A stretch of 64,000 nt of DNA from Bathymodiolus japonicus methanotrophic gill symbiont (GTDB taxonomy: Bacteria > Pseudomonadota > Gammaproteobacteria > Methylococcales > Methylomonadaceae). The stretch spans positions 62,001 through 126,000 of the forward strand of contig NZ_BLYC01000007.1 of the NCBI RefSeq assembly GCF_019721995.1, given 5' to 3'. The notes under the pieces were generated by a model that saw only the letters and a program-made list of their open reading frames with translations, did not search any database and was not told the DNA's origin. Position numbers and translations under genes: made by a program. This document shows, piece by piece, positions 20,104 through 30,424 of this stretch (within the stretch, counting starts at the first letter, position 1; the number at the start of each line of letters is the position of its first letter).

Positions 20104-21115
20104 GTCATATTTTAAGGCAATGACAAAGCGTTTTTTACTGTGTGAACTCACCTTTAATCGTGCACTGCTGACAGTCACTTTAATCTCTTTTCCGCCACGT
20201 ACACGTATTATCTGATCAATGCCTTTGTTAATCGAATTAAAGTAGCTCTCGACTGACCTTATTCTACCTCTATATTCAATATTTTGGTTTTTACGTAATT
20301 GGCTAATCACCTGCGAGCCTCCAGATTCTTTAGCTGCTTCGTCCATAAAGGCTTTTTCACCATACAGCGCATCAAGCCAGTACGCCTTTAATTTTAATCA
20401 GGCTATGCGCAACTTTAAACTCTTTTAATAAGCCTAATGCAATCTCTGTTTTGGTCGGGTAGGCACTGTCACGTTCAGGCTTAATAGGCCGATCTTTTTT
20501 TGCTATACCGCTCTTTTTCAACCGTTTATCTTCTTTATCCCACTGCTTTAAGGCTGGATCCGGCATATAAAAGAAAAAACCGACAGGCACTGTAATGGAT
20601 GAGGTAACTAGCAGCAATAATACTATCGTTTGTCCATTAACATACCCGCCGGAGCCTTTGTGTTTCTGCTTGTAAACCTTATAAATACGTTTTGTAGACT
20701 TAGATCGTGCTCGGTCTGATTCATCAAAGGCCAACACACCTTCAGTAATGCCATAACGTTTTAAAATTAAGACCACACTCAACCGTAGCAACCAGTCCCA
20801 GGGTATACTTGCTTTACGAAACACCCAGGATAATGCGGCTACTTTGCAATCTCCAAGGCTTGCTCGCTCAAACTTAGCCCAGCAAACAGAGTTCATTAGC
20901 AGTATGCACGTTAAACAAGTGCCCAACCAAGCGGCTTGAATCCGTGTCAAAGCGGCTCCGGGTTTTAGCTGATTGAGCGCATCATTTAAATCGTCAATAT
21001 AGCTTTGGATAAAGGTGGCTGGGGCATTCATTAACATGGGCTTACACCGATAAAATTACAACAACCTCAGAATACCTGATTTTACCTTCTCAATATCAAA
21101 AACTTGAACATCGAG
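20104..21115 (-). mobile_element. IS-X copy 2, fragment (N-terminal two thirds of the transposase)
   Basis: Matches IS-X from the codons around VIALKY to the terminal repeat CATCGAG (21115). The C-terminal part with the YREK motif is absent, and a one-base insertion near 20370 shifts the frame. The other end is truncated next to MITE-X. Confidence 0.87.
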
Positions 21116-21484
21116 TAAAAGGCTTATCAAGGCTTTTAATCATATTAGCGGTGCTTGGTATTGCCTCAAGATCAAAAACAGACGGTTGAACAGGAACAAT
21201 ACAAAGTGTTGCAAATCCGATAATCACATTATGCAGGGTATCGCTTGCGCCTTTAGTATCGAAAATCACTAAATCATAACCCTGTTTTTGTGCAAACCCG
21301 TAAATCTCTTTTACCTTTTCTATATCATGGGGAACAATAACCGCTTTTATATCGTCCTCGATTTCCCGTCTTTTCCACCAATTCGCGGCGGATTTTTGTT
21401 TCTCGTCCAGATCGACAAGCAAAACCTTTTTTCCAGCTCTCGCGGCGCATACCGCCATATTGGTAGAAATTGTAGACTTTCCAA
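21116..21484 (-). pseudogene. ParA-family partition ATPase, internal fragment
   Basis: The frame contains the tail of the Walker A motif (GKSTISTNMAVCAARAG), a KKVLLVDLDEKQKSAANWW block, and a Walker B region (DLVIFDTKGA). This is a plasmid- or integrative-element-type ParA. The N-terminal half of Walker A is cut off by the IS6 element at 21485 and the C-terminus by IS-X at 21115; neither missing part appears elsewhere in the window. It suggests that a plasmid or integrative element once lay here. Confidence 0.8.
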
Positions 21485-22590
21485 GGTTCTGTCGCATAAA
21501 TCCCCCTTCCCGACGTTATCTGCTATCATAATTCTCAATTTCAATAAAAGGTGGATCACATGCTCAGCTTCAAAGGCGCTCACTTTCAAAAAGATGTCAT
21601 TCTTTCGCTGAAAATCAGGGAAACGGAGCCTAAGCGAAGTGATGATTTTTAGTCCGCGATAGCCGTAGGGCCGTTGTTTTGTCGGAGTCTGAGCGTTAGC
21701 GAAGGTGGAGACAAAATAAAAGGCCATCCGACACGGCGTCAAGTCATTTGGAGCCTATGTTCCGACCCCTTGTTGGGTCGGGACGAGGTGACGAGGACGA
21801 ATCGGGGCCGCCGGAGGCATAAGTGGTCGCGTTAAGTTTTTGCCGCTTGCTTGGGCTGGGATGCCCAAAACAAGCTTTCGCAAAAATAGCGACTCCCCGC
21901 ATGCTGTTTTCTTTTATGTCAGGTATGGCGTTTCGTATCGCTACCTTGAAGAAATTATGGAAGAAAGAGGTGTTGAAGTGGATCATGCTACGCTCAATCG
22001 TTGGGTTATCCGTTATTCTCCTGCCATTGCTGTAAAAGCTAAATCTCAGAAACGAGAAACCAATAAATCGTGGCGCATGGATGAAACGTATATCAAAGTG
22101 AAGGGTCAGTGGACCTATTTATACCGAGCTGTTGATAGTCACGGGGATACGCTTGATTTCATGCTTCCTGAGCACCATGATGAAGAGGCTGCAACCGCAT
22201 TTTTCAAACAAACGATTAACAATAATGGCTTTCCTGATAAGGTCGTTATGGATAAAAGTGGCGCTAACTATGCAGGATTAGCCAATATTAACCTCTTGTT
22301 AATCCTCGCTGGGTTTGCCACTATGATTGACATATTACAAGTTAAATGTTTGAATAACATCATCGAACAGGATCATCGCTTTATCAAAAAAATAACAAAA
22401 CCGATGATGGCTTTAAAGCGTTTCACTCCGCCCAAGCAACAATTGATGGAATTGAAACGGCACATATGATCCGAAAGGGCCAATTGTCTGAGGAAAATAT
22501 TCCTGCTTATACGCAGTTTATGGCTTTAGCAGGATAGTTATGCCTGAAGACCAGGAGGTCTGTGCTTTTGATAATTATTGCGACAGAACC
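21485..22590 (+). mobile_element. IS6-family element, full span with a type A insertion and a frameshift
   Basis: Both terminal repeats are present (GGTTCTGTCGCA at 21485, GCGACAGAACC ending 22590). The transposase is split by a reverse type A element (21606-21899) after DVIL. It also lost one base near 22407 (ATGATGGC instead of ATGATGGGC), which removes the C-terminus. Catalytic DETY, VVMD and EQDH positions remain readable. Inactive. Confidence 0.88.
21606..21899 (-). repeat. CAGCG element type A (294 bp), copy 6, in IS6
   Basis: Reverse orientation. The IS6 target CATTCTTTATGCTG (near 6350) is split, with one extra base (C, 21900) at the L1 side, as in the other A copies. Confidence 0.93.
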
Positions 22591-23140
22591 GGATTTACGC
22601 GTTGAATCTCAGAAGTGGGTTGCTCAGATTTCTTTGTCTGGTGACAAACGGAACTCAGAGACATCAAGAAATACCTGTGTTACGAGATCATATTGAAAAG
22701 CAAAACAAGGGAAATAACAGCTCTCAGAAACATCTCTATGTCTACGATAAAGCCGTCACCGACTTTGTCTGGTGGGATCGGCAGGAACGACATGCTAATT
22801 ACATGATTTCAATGCTAAAAGAAAATTCAATTGCGACTCTGGTTGAGTCTATCCCTTTTGACTCCCAGCATGAGATCAATACAGGAGTTGAAGCATACAG
22901 TGTGTACGAAAACAAGGGCATCAAATTTAACGTGGTGGATTACCGTGATCCAGAAACCGGAAAACTTCACCGGTTTGTGACAACCTTGCCAATGACTATT
23001 AACCCTGGAACCATTGCCATGCTGTATTTCAAGCGATGGACGATTGAAAAGACATTCAATAACACTAAAAGTAATTTCAAGGAAACTAAAGCTTGGTCTT
23101 CCAATACCCGCTCACTTGAAAATCAAATGCGCCTGACTGC

Positions 23141-23715
23141 CAGGCGCGCCATGCTACCTCACGAAATTCCGGGACTCCTGTCGCCATAATTCGTTCACCT
23201 ACGCAGCGGATGGGAGATGCCCTGAACGCCCTGCGTCCGCAACGACTACGCACAAAAGCCGCTTCGTCATTACTACCTCCGCTGAAAATCCTGGAAACGG
23301 AGCTTTAGCGAAGTGAAGATTTTTAGTCCGCGATAGCCGTAGGGCCGTTGTTTTGTCGGAGTCTGAGCGTTAGCGAAGGTGGAGACAAAATAAAAGGCCA
23401 TCCGACACGGCGTCAAGTCATTTGGAGCCTATGTTCCGACCCCTTGTTGGGTCGGGACGAGGTGACGAGGACGAATCGGGGCCGCCGGAGGCATAAGTGG
23501 TCGCGTTAAGTTTTTGCTGCTTGCTTGGGCTGGGATGCCCAAAACAAGCTTTCGCAAAAATGGCGACTCCACGAACTGGCTGGACGGCTATTCGGAATGC
23601 AATTCTTGCTCCTCTCGCGTGCTGCTAGCACACGTCGAATCAGCGAATTGCCCTGTCGCCTATCAGGGACTAAAAATCACCACTTCGCTAAGCTACGTTT
23701 CCATGATTTTCAGCG
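23141..23715 (+). repeat. CAGCG element type C (280 bp), copy 4, in IS-Y, split by a type A
   Basis: 23141-23279 plus 23575-23715 sum to exactly 280 bases. The outer flanks CTGACTGC and AATGAGC are contiguous in the intact IS-Y (near 7890, opposite strand), so the insertion was seamless. Confidence 0.94.
23280..23573 (-). repeat. CAGCG element type A (294 bp), copy 7, nested in type C
   Basis: Inserted between TACCTC and ACTGGCTGG of the C element, again with one extra base (A, 23574) at the L1 side. Its L1 end has drifted (CGTGGAGTCGCC). Confidence 0.93.
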
Positions 23716-24039
23716 AATGAGCTATAATTTAATGCGCGTGTTTGAAGAGATTTCAAAAACACAACAGCCAGAATTTATTCATCCATCGGATAAAAAATAT
23801 AGCGAGGCTCTGGAAATAAGGCAGCAACAGGCTCAAAAACGAGATCGTTTTGTGAATCCATTATTTTTCCAGGCAAGAATATCTTGTATCAGCTCGTATA
23901 CCATTCGGGCAGTTCAAAACACAATAATAACAGGAATGTCTTTACAGTGCTTTATGAGCTCTCTTGTGGAGAGGTTAGTTTCACGGCCTCAATTGATAGG
24001 GGAACACTGATGATCTTTACTCATGGATTTAATGTGGGG

Positions 24040-24732
24040 TAATGAATGACGTCGCCCTTGTGTGCGGCGTGGATCGGGAATGTCGGCAAAAAATTCGGGC
24101 AAGGTGCGCATTTGATCAGCCATTAACATGATTTTGGGTGCTCCATAGCAATAATAAGGGCCAAGAATAGACTGTGATAATCGAGCTCGAGAGCGCGATG
24201 ATAAAGGGCGCACATAGATCTGTTCCGGGGCTTCCGGGTTGAGCTATAACCCTTACTAGTGCGGCTAGATCCGCGCGCCTCACCCACATGAATCCAGTTT
24301 GCAGCACGGTAAATAGTGCCATAAAAATACTGGGGATCAACGAAAGTTTCTAATAATAGCAAGGGGTAGCCAAAGTGTTTCTGCCAATCCAGAGAAATGC
24401 GTCGCTCGCAGAGCGAAAGAATACGAGAAGCAAGATTAGGGTAATGCTGCTCAGGAATAATCAGAAAGCGACTATTGTTAGCAATCAGATGCAATCGGTC
24501 GTATTGATATCAAAAAATTCAGCCAATCCACTGATCACGTGCCGCACATTTCCAGGCCGCTGCAAAAAAAACTGATGAATACTCGCCATGCGTTTTTGTA
24601 GCAGACTACATACCACAAGGTATGACCTATCTTTGGTAATGCCCCTAGATAATGATGAGCTTCCATTAACGACTGGAAGCGTTTCTGCTCACTTGGAAGA
24701 ATAAGCTGTAAGATGATTTCTTGTAGGTTCAA
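24040..24732 (-). pseudogene. DUF4338 / ISAs1-like fusion protein remnant, frameshifted
   Basis: Minus-strand pieces in different frames give, in order: MNLQEIILQLILPSEQKRFQ...HHYLGALPKIG; LIANNSRFLIIPEQHYPNLA then FGYPLLLLETFVDPQ and YRAANWIHVGE; and ADQMRTLPEFFADIPDPRRT. This is the N-terminal DUF4338 domain, shared with Druantia DruA-type proteins, followed by the start of the DDE-associated domain of ISAs1-type transposases. At least two frameshifts separate the pieces and the DDE core is missing. It probably derives from a transposase-like gene rather than a working defence system. Confidence 0.72.
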
Positions 24733-24832
24733 AGCAAACTATCTCAAACATAAAATCTCAGGATGATTTATAAGTGAAAATAAGAGGGCTTGTCCAGAAC
24801 TAATTATTATCCTATTGATTGTATAGCTTAAA

Positions 24833-24856
24833 GGCGGGCAGGAGCACCCACCCATA
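24833..24856 (-). terminator. Possible weak terminator after lapA
   Basis: On the minus strand GGTGGG and CCCGCC can pair around an 8-base loop, followed by TTTAAG, just beyond the lapA stop. The T tract is short. Confidence 0.35.
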
Positions 24857-24860
24857 ATAA

Positions 24861-25121
24861 TTACAATGAGCCTGGTGGAAAAGTATTACGTACTTTTTTG
24901 TCCAGCAGCCTATATTGAGATTTCAACTTCAGGATATGTATAAATGCCACTAAAAAGCCGATAAAAATTCCGGCAAATAATTCTAGGGTTAACGCTAATG
25001 CCAAAGGCATGCGTATGGTCGTAAAGTACAGATCTATATCTATAATCTGAAAATTACGTAAAGAGAAGATTAAAGCAATCACTGCTATCAGTGAAAAAAA
25101 AGCAAATATTACAATCCGCAT
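24861..25121 (-). CDS. lapA: LapA, lipopolysaccharide assembly protein A (DUF1049)
   Basis: An 86-residue inner-membrane protein with two hydrophobic segments (about 4-22 and 40-65) and a charged C-terminal tail (KLKSQYRLLDKKVRN), the layout of LapA/YciS. In gammaproteobacteria LapA works with LapB to control LpxC stability and lipopolysaccharide synthesis. It follows ihfB by 23 bp, as in the usual rpsA-ihfB-lapA order. The expected next gene, lapB, is not present; a transposase-like remnant lies there instead. Confidence 0.9.
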   Translation of the reverse strand: MRIVIFAFFSLIAVIALIFSLRNFQIIDIDLYFTTIRMPLALALTLELFAGIFIGFLVAFIHILKLKSQYRLLDKKVRNTFPPGSL

Positions 25122-25144
25122 AATAGAACCATCTCTTCTGTTTG

Positions 25145-25450
25145 TTAATCCGTTATTTTATGCGTATGTCTAGATCCATCAACACGGTCACGTAGTTCCT
25201 TGCCCGGCTTAAAATGAGGAACATATTTTTCTGTTAGGGACACTGCATCCCCTGTCTTTGGATTACGCCCCATTCTCGGCTTACGGTGATGTAAGGAAAA
25301 ACTACCAAAACCACGCACTTCTATTCTTTCATTGGCCGATAAAGACTGACTCATTTGCTCTAGCATACACTTTACAGCAAGCTCTACATCCTGCAAAGCC
25401 AAATGAGGTTGTTTCTTTGCTAATTGTTCAATTAATTCAGATTTAGTCAC
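25145..25450 (-). CDS. ihfB: Integration host factor subunit beta
   Basis: A 101-residue DNA-bending protein of the HU/IHF family: [11 protein letters not shown] start, the [25 protein letters not shown] arm with the DNA-intercalating proline region, and a [12 protein letters not shown]-terminus. It pairs with IhfA to bend DNA at specific sites in recombination, transcription and replication. It lies between rpsA and lapA, the conserved gammaproteobacterial position, and is slightly longer than the usual 94 residues because of a His-rich tail. Confidence 0.95.
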   Translation of the reverse strand: MTKSELIEQLAKKQPHLALQDVELAVKCMLEQMSQSLSANERIEVRGFGSFSLHHRKPRMGRNPKTGDAVSLTEKYVPHFKPGKELRDRVDGSRHTHKITD

Positions 25451-25574
25451 ATTTTTTCCTATGTGTTGTTATATGCCTGTATTTTACCTTTACCTAAAAA
25501 CCGCAGTTGACCGCTATAAAACATTATAAGCAATTGAATATTAAATGAAATACTCATAAATAATTATCAACTGC

Positions 25575-25735
25575 TGGGTGAATATTACCGCACTTCACGG
25601 TTTTGTGAATAAACCTGCGTACGAAATACTATGTTACAGCTCCTGCCAAGGACCACAGGCCATTGCCTGCAAGATATCTTTCACACGCAGATTTTACACA
25701 ACAGCGTGTCCAACTACGGCTTCTAGGTTTATCGC
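25575..25735 (+). repeat. Dispersed intergenic repeat F, copy 1
   Basis: About 160 bp between ihfB and rpsA resembles 59495-59655 along its whole length. Both contain CTG(C/T)TGGGTGA, ACGGTTT, TGAATAAA, CTTGCCAA or CTGCCAAGG, GGCCATTG and CTGCAAG in order. The copies differ at roughly a quarter of positions, so this is an old family. No reading frame is shared. The remainder of this 372-bp gap shows nothing recognisable. Confidence 0.6.
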
Positions 25736-25822
25736 TATTTACTGTCTACAACTATACCAATCTTGCGTAAAAAAGGGGTTTAATCTTTGCAAATTAAATC
25801 CCTCCATTTCAAGCTAGCTTAT

Positions 25823-27484
25823 TTATTTTTCCAAATTCTTGAATAAATCACCCATAGTAGGTGTTCCAGAAGCTTGCTCTGAATACTCTTTCATCACGCT
25901 TGCTTCATCATCAGAATCTTTGGCTTTAATAGATAGAGAAATAGATTTATTTTTCTTGTCTACGCCAATAAATTTAGCTTCAATTTCGTCGCCTACCGTT
26001 AGCAATTTAGTGGCATCTTCAACACGGTCACGCTGTATTTCAGAAGCTCGTAAATAGCCTTCGATATTTTCTGCCAAGGTAATTACTGCACCTTTTGCAT
26101 CAACTTCTTTTACAGTCCCTTTAACCATGCTACCTTTTTCGTTAATAGCAATATAGTTCTGGAATGGATCTTGCTGTAATTGCTTGATACCCAGTGAAAT
26201 ACGCTCACGTTCAGCATCAACAGCTAAAATAACCGTCTCTACTTCATCACCCTTCTGGTATTCACGGATAGACTCTTCCTGTGCATCAGACCATGAAATA
26301 TCAGACATATGCACCAGACCATCAATATTACCTTCAAGACCAATAAAGATACCGAAGTCGGTAATTGACTTGATCTTACCTGAGATTTTATCCCCTTTGT
26401 TATGCGTTGCTGCAAACTCATCCCATGGATTAGTGCGACACTGCTTCATGCCTAGTGAAATACGCCGTCTTTCTTCGTCGATTTCAAGAATCATCACTTC
26501 AACTTCGTCACCTAGCTGTACAACTTTAGCTGGGTTAACGTTTTTGTTAGTCCAATCCATTTCAGAAACGTGAACTAGACCTTCAACGCCTTCTTCAATT
26601 TCTATAAAACAACCATAGTCAGTCAGATTATTGACTTTACCCGTAACGCGCGTACCTGCAGGGTAACGGTTAGCAATATCAGTCCATGGATCTTCCGCCA
26701 TTTGCTTCATACCTAATGAAACGCGGGTTTTTTCTTTGTCGAACTTAAGCACCTTAACTTCGATTTCCTGACCGATTTCCACACACTCAGATGGATGGCG
26801 TACACGACGCCATGCCATATCTGTAATATGTAATAGACCGTCGATACCGCCCAAGTCGATAAATGCACCGTAGTCAGTCAAGTTCTTGACTATCCCTTTT
26901 ACAACAATGCCATCAGCCAGTGTTTTAAGTAATTCATCTCTTTCTGCACTGTATTCTTTTTCAACCACAGCACGACGAGATAACACAACATTGTTGCGTT
27001 TTTGATCGATTTTAATAACTTTGAATTCAAGATCACGACCTTCTAGGAAGGTTGTATCTCTAATAGGACGGACATCAACTAATGAGCCAGGTAAGAAAGC
27101 ACGTAATGCGCCTACTGCGACTGTAAAACCGCCACGAACTTTTCCGTTAATGCGGCCTACAATTGTCTCTTCCGCTTCAAAAGCAGTTTCAAGCTCACCC
27201 CAAGCTCTATGTTTCTTCGCTTTGTCACGAGAAAGTAAAGTCGCGCCTAGACCATCTTCGATTAAATCTAATGCAACCTCAACTTCATCACCTACATTAA
27301 CTTCAAGGTCACCTTCTTCATTTAAGAATTGCCATTTAGGAATCACTCCTTCTGATTTTAACCCTGCACTGACAATAACTTTATCGTTATCGATGTCTAC
27401 GACTGTACCTACTAGCATTGCGCCAGTACGCATTTCCGTTTGTTTTATACTTTCTTCAAATAATTCAGCAAAGCTCTCGCTCAT
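25823..27484 (-). CDS. rpsA: 30S ribosomal protein S1
   Basis: A 553-residue RNA-binding ribosomal protein with six S1 OB-fold repeats. Repeats 3-6 are easily seen through recurring blocks such as [60 protein letters not shown] and the GMKQ spacers. S1 unfolds and docks mRNAs on the 30S subunit. The start [13 protein letters not shown] is the canonical gammaproteobacterial one. A terminator and an inverted repeat lie in the leader, so it seems to be transcribed partly apart from cmk. Confidence 0.97.
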   Translation of the reverse strand: MSESFAELFEESIKQTEMRTGAMLVGTVVDIDNDKVIVSAGLKSEGVIPKWQFLNEEGDLEVNVGDEVEVALDLIEDGLGATLLSRDKAKKHRAWGELETAFEAEETIVGRINGKVRGGFTVAVGALRAFLPGSLVDVRPIRDTTFLEGRDLEFKVIKIDQKRNNVVLSRRAVVEKEYSAERDELLKTLADGIVVKGIVKNLTDYGAFIDLGGIDGLLHITDMAWRRVRHPSECVEIGQEIEVKVLKFDKEKTRVSLGMKQMAEDPWTDIANRYPAGTRVTGKVNNLTDYGCFIEIEEGVEGLVHVSEMDWTNKNVNPAKVVQLGDEVEVMILEIDEERRRISLGMKQCRTNPWDEFAATHNKGDKISGKIKSITDFGIFIGLEGNIDGLVHMSDISWSDAQEESIREYQKGDEVETVILAVDAERERISLGIKQLQQDPFQNYIAINEKGSMVKGTVKEVDAKGAVITLAENIEGYLRASEIQRDRVEDATKLLTVGDEIEAKFIGVDKKNKSISLSIKAKDSDDEASVMKEYSEQASGTPTMGDLFKNLEK

Positions 27485-27497
27485 TGTTTTCTGTCCC

Positions 27498-27522
27498 AGA
27501 CTTGTATGTACAATCCAAGTCT
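27498..27522 (-). promoter_or_regulatory. Inverted repeat in the rpsA leader
   Basis: AGACTTG and CAAGTCT form a perfect 7-bp inverted repeat separated by 11 bases, 14 bp upstream of the rpsA start codon. S1 is known in enterobacteria to repress its own mRNA through leader hairpins, so this is a candidate autoregulatory structure. The role here is inferred. Confidence 0.45.
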
Positions 27523-27536
27523 CTATCTCTGTAGTT

Positions 27537-27563
27537 AAAAAAAGCTGTATGTCATCATACAGC
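27537..27563 (-). terminator. Rho-independent terminator between cmk and rpsA
   Basis: On the minus strand, GCTGTATG and CATACAGC pair around a 4-base loop and are followed directly by seven Ts. It lies after the cmk stop and before rpsA, where it would reduce readthrough from the biosynthetic operon. Confidence 0.8.
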
Positions 27564-27578
27564 CGGTAAATGTATTAC

Positions 27579-28235
27579 TTATCCAGTTAAAATCATGACC
27601 TGATTAATGACCTCATCGACGCTTAAATCAGATGAATCCAGATAAAAAGCATCTTCTGCCGGAATCAATGGCGCGTTTTTTCGTTCACTATCACGCCGAT
27701 CACGCAATATAATATCGTTAGTAATCTGGTCAAGATTAGCATCAATTCCTTTTTCTTTCAACTGTTTAAATCTTCTCATTCCTCTTTCTTTGGCGCTGGC
27801 GGTTAAAAACACCTTAAACGGAGCATCTTTAAAAACCACGGTACCCATATCCCTGCCATCAGCAACCAGCCCTGGCAACCGACGAAAATCTTTTTGCTTT
27901 TGCAATAAAACAGCGCGCACCTCTGGATAGGCGGCTATCTGCGATGCAGCCGCACCGGTCGTTTCACCTGCCAGCCGGGCGGTAATATCCGTATCATTCA
28001 GCTTTACCACCAGCTCGTCTTCACAATCAAAAGCCAGATGCATTTGCTGCGCAAGCTCTGCAACTGCTGCGGCACTCTGTAAGTCTAGTTGCCTATCCAA
28101 AGCAAAAATGGCTAAAGATCGGTAAATAGAGCCACTATCCAGGTAATGCCAGCCTAATTTTTTTGCAACTGCCCGGCTCACGGTACCCTTCCCTGCACCA
28201 CTCGGACCATCAATAGTTAATACAGGAACACTCAT
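27579..28235 (-). CDS. cmk: Cytidylate kinase
   Basis: A 218-residue P-loop kinase converting CMP and dCMP to their diphosphates. Walker A is GPSGAGKGT (about residues 10-18); the LVADGRDMGTVVF block and the RDRRDSER lid are typical. Its start codon overlaps the aroA stop (TAATG), giving translational coupling within hisC-tyrA/aroA-cmk. Length and start MSVPVLTIDGPSG fit the family. Confidence 0.96.
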   Translation of the reverse strand: MSVPVLTIDGPSGAGKGTVSRAVAKKLGWHYLDSGSIYRSLAIFALDRQLDLQSAAAVAELAQQMHLAFDCEDELVVKLNDTDITARLAGETTGAAASQIAAYPEVRAVLLQKQKDFRRLPGLVADGRDMGTVVFKDAPFKVFLTASAKERGMRRFKQLKEKGIDANLDQITNDIILRDRRDSERKNAPLIPAEDAFYLDSSDLSVDEVINQVMILTG

Positions 28236-30424
28236 TAGCCTTCCTCGCTACTGATATTCAGTCCTAGCCCTGAAGTTAATGAAACAAAGCCCGGAAATGA
28301 GGTGTTCACATTTTCACAATCCTGAATCACGATAGGGGCAGTTGTGCGTAGGCCCGCCATAGAGAATGCCATGGCAATACGATGATCACCATGCGATACG
28401 ACAGTACCTCCTCCAATAGAGCCGCCGTTAATAACCATACCATCGTCAGTAGGCTGCGCGTCGACACCGAGTATTTGCAAGCCATCTGCCATCACCTGAA
28501 TACGGTCACTTTCTTTCACTCGTAATTCTTTTGCACCTGTTAAAGTAGTTGTTCCGTCAGCACAAGCTGCGGCAACAAATAGCACTGGGAACTCATCTAT
28601 TGCCAGCGCAACGAATTCTTCCGGGATAGCGATCCCTTTTAACGCAGCACTACGCACCCGTATATCAGCAACAGGCTCACCACCAACTATGCGCTGATTA
28701 AATAATTCGATATTAGCACCCATTAATTGCAGAATATTGATAACGCCGGTACGAGTTGGGTTAATGCCCACATGCTGCAAAGTCAGATCAGAATTTTCGG
28801 CAATCGATGCGCCTACCAGAAAAAAGGCAGCCGATGAAATATCACTAGGCACATCTATATCAGTTGCAACTAGCTTTCCCTGTCGGGAAATAGTCACCTT
28901 ATTGCCATCCTGCTTAACTGGATGGGAAAAACCAGAAAGCATGCGTTCAGTATGATCGCGCGTTGGCGTAGGTTCAGTGACCGAAGTTTCACCCCGCGCA
29001 TACAAACCCGCTAGCAATAAACAGGACTTAACCTGAGCACTGGCAATCGGCATATCATAATGGATTCCTTGTAAGTTGCTCTGTCCTCTTATGGTTAAGG
29101 GTGCCGTGCCATTTTCGGTGCTTTCAATAACGGCACCCATTTTAGCTAAAGGGTCGGTTACCCGGCGCATGGGGCGCCCCGATAAAGACTTATCACCCGT
29201 CAGCGTTGCATCAAATTTTTGCCCCGCCAGCAAGCCGCAGATCAGGCGCATGGAAGTACCTGAATTCCCTAGATAAATAGGTTCTTTTGGTGCTAGCAAA
29301 CCATCCAGCCCAACTCCATTGATAGTCACTTTGCCATTCTCGGGACCCTCGATTTTCACCCCCATAGACTGAAAAGCACGCAAAGTTGCCAAAGCATCAT
29401 CGCCTTCTAAAAAACCACTCACATGCGTGACACCTTCAGCAAGTGAGCCCAGCATAATGGAGCGATGAGAGATTGATTTATCCCCTGGCACACGCACTTG
29501 ACCTTGCAAGTGGCCACCCGGTTGAATAGTAAAAGTTATCGATTGATTCATATTATTGTGTTGATCTAAAAAACGCTGCCGCGCATTTCTGGCATAAGTA
29601 AAGGTATCGTGCAGTGCCTGAGCTTGATTGTCTTGCAGCATGTGCTTAACGGTCTCTAACTCGGAGCATAGCTGCTCAATTAAAGGAATAATGTGTTGCT
29701 TGTTGGCCATGCAGATATCCTGCCACATGGTAGGGTCGCTGGATGCAATGCGGGTAAGGTCCTTAAAGCCCCCTGCCGCATATTTGAATATTTCTTCTTG
29801 CTCATCTTTGCGACCGAGCAAGTCCACCAACGCAAATGCCATGATATGCGGCAAGTGACTGGTCGCTGCAAGCACAGTATCATGTTGCGCTACCTGCATT
29901 TCTGAAACGCTGCTCCCCAGTCCCTGCCAAAATTGCTTCGCCAGTTGCAGAAATTTTTTATCGGTCTGTGCGCAAGGGGTAAGAATCACCCGTTTTTGCT
30001 GGAATAAATCAACTAATGCCGCATCGACACCACTTTTCTCCTCGCCAGCAATGGGGTGAGCAGGGACAAAATTGTCCGGCAGCGTAGTAAAGATTATACC
30101 TAATGCCTCAACCACACTGCCTTTAGTACTGCCGGCATCCATATAAAGCACATGCTCTGACCAGTAAGGAGCCAACTGTTGCAAGATGTCAGGCATAGCC
30201 CCTACCGGGGTGGCAATAATCACGCAGTCTGCGTCTGTAACCGCCTCTTCCATTTCCAGACTGTAACTATCTATAACTTGCAGAGCCAGCGCTTGTTGCA
30301 AATTAGCAAGGTCTTGCTCGCGGCCAAAAGCCGAGACTTGTGTACATAATTTATTTTCCCGGGCAGCGCGGGCTATAGAGCCCCCTATCAGTCCGACACC
30401 AATAATGCACAGCTTATTAAACAT
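28235..30424 (-). CDS. tyrA-aroA: Bifunctional prephenate dehydrogenase / EPSP synthase
   Basis: A 729-residue fusion. Residues 1 to about 290 form prephenate dehydrogenase (TyrA) with the NAD-binding GVGLIGGSIARA motif, converting prephenate to 4-hydroxyphenylpyruvate. From about residue 292 the sequence is 5-enolpyruvylshikimate-3-phosphate synthase (AroA), with GDKSISHRS, GNSGTSMRL, GRPMRRV and KESDRI motifs; it joins shikimate-3-phosphate and PEP. The same fusion is known in pseudomonads and some other gammaproteobacteria. The start overlaps the hisC stop by 8 bases. An internal Met (MNQSITFTIQP) marks the ancestral AroA start. Both halves keep their motifs, so both activities are expected. 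Confidence 0.95.
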   Translation of the reverse strand: MFNKLCIIGVGLIGGSIARAARENKLCTQVSAFGREQDLANLQQALALQVIDSYSLEMEEAVTDADCVIIATPVGAMPDILQQLAPYWSEHVLYMDAGSTKGSVVEALGIIFTTLPDNFVPAHPIAGEEKSGVDAALVDLFQQKRVILTPCAQTDKKFLQLAKQFWQGLGSSVSEMQVAQHDTVLAATSHLPHIMAFALVDLLGRKDEQEEIFKYAAGGFKDLTRIASSDPTMWQDICMANKQHIIPLIEQLCSELETVKHMLQDNQAQALHDTFTYARNARQRFLDQHNNMNQSITFTIQPGGHLQGQVRVPGDKSISHRSIMLGSLAEGVTHVSGFLEGDDALATLRAFQSMGVKIEGPENGKVTINGVGLDGLLAPKEPIYLGNSGTSMRLICGLLAGQKFDATLTGDKSLSGRPMRRVTDPLAKMGAVIESTENGTAPLTIRGQSNLQGIHYDMPIASAQVKSCLLLAGLYARGETSVTEPTPTRDHTERMLSGFSHPVKQDGNKVTISRQGKLVATDIDVPSDISSAAFFLVGASIAENSDLTLQHVGINPTRTGVINILQLMGANIELFNQRIVGGEPVADIRVRSAALKGIAIPEEFVALAIDEFPVLFVAAACADGTTTLTGAKELRVKESDRIQVMADGLQILGVDAQPTDDGMVINGGSIGGGTVVSHGDHRIAMAFSMAGLRTTAPIVIQDCENVNTSFPGFVSLTSGLGLNISSEEG

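Larger units (their letters stand above)
22591..24012 (+). mobile_element. IS-Y copy 2, 3' fragment with nested CAGCG insertions
   Basis: The transposase reads from within [11 protein letters not shown] to the normal end QLIGEH, and the element ends at the terminal repeat GGGAACACTGATG (24012). The 5' part is lost at the IS6 boundary. A type C element (23141-23715), itself containing a reverse type A, separates the coding sequence after QMRLTA. Confidence 0.88.

Noticed and set aside
24040-24732. Druantia anti-phage system (DruA-like DUF4338)
   Set aside because: The DUF4338 segment continues into an ISAs1-type transposase-associated domain, is frameshifted, and no other Druantia genes are present.
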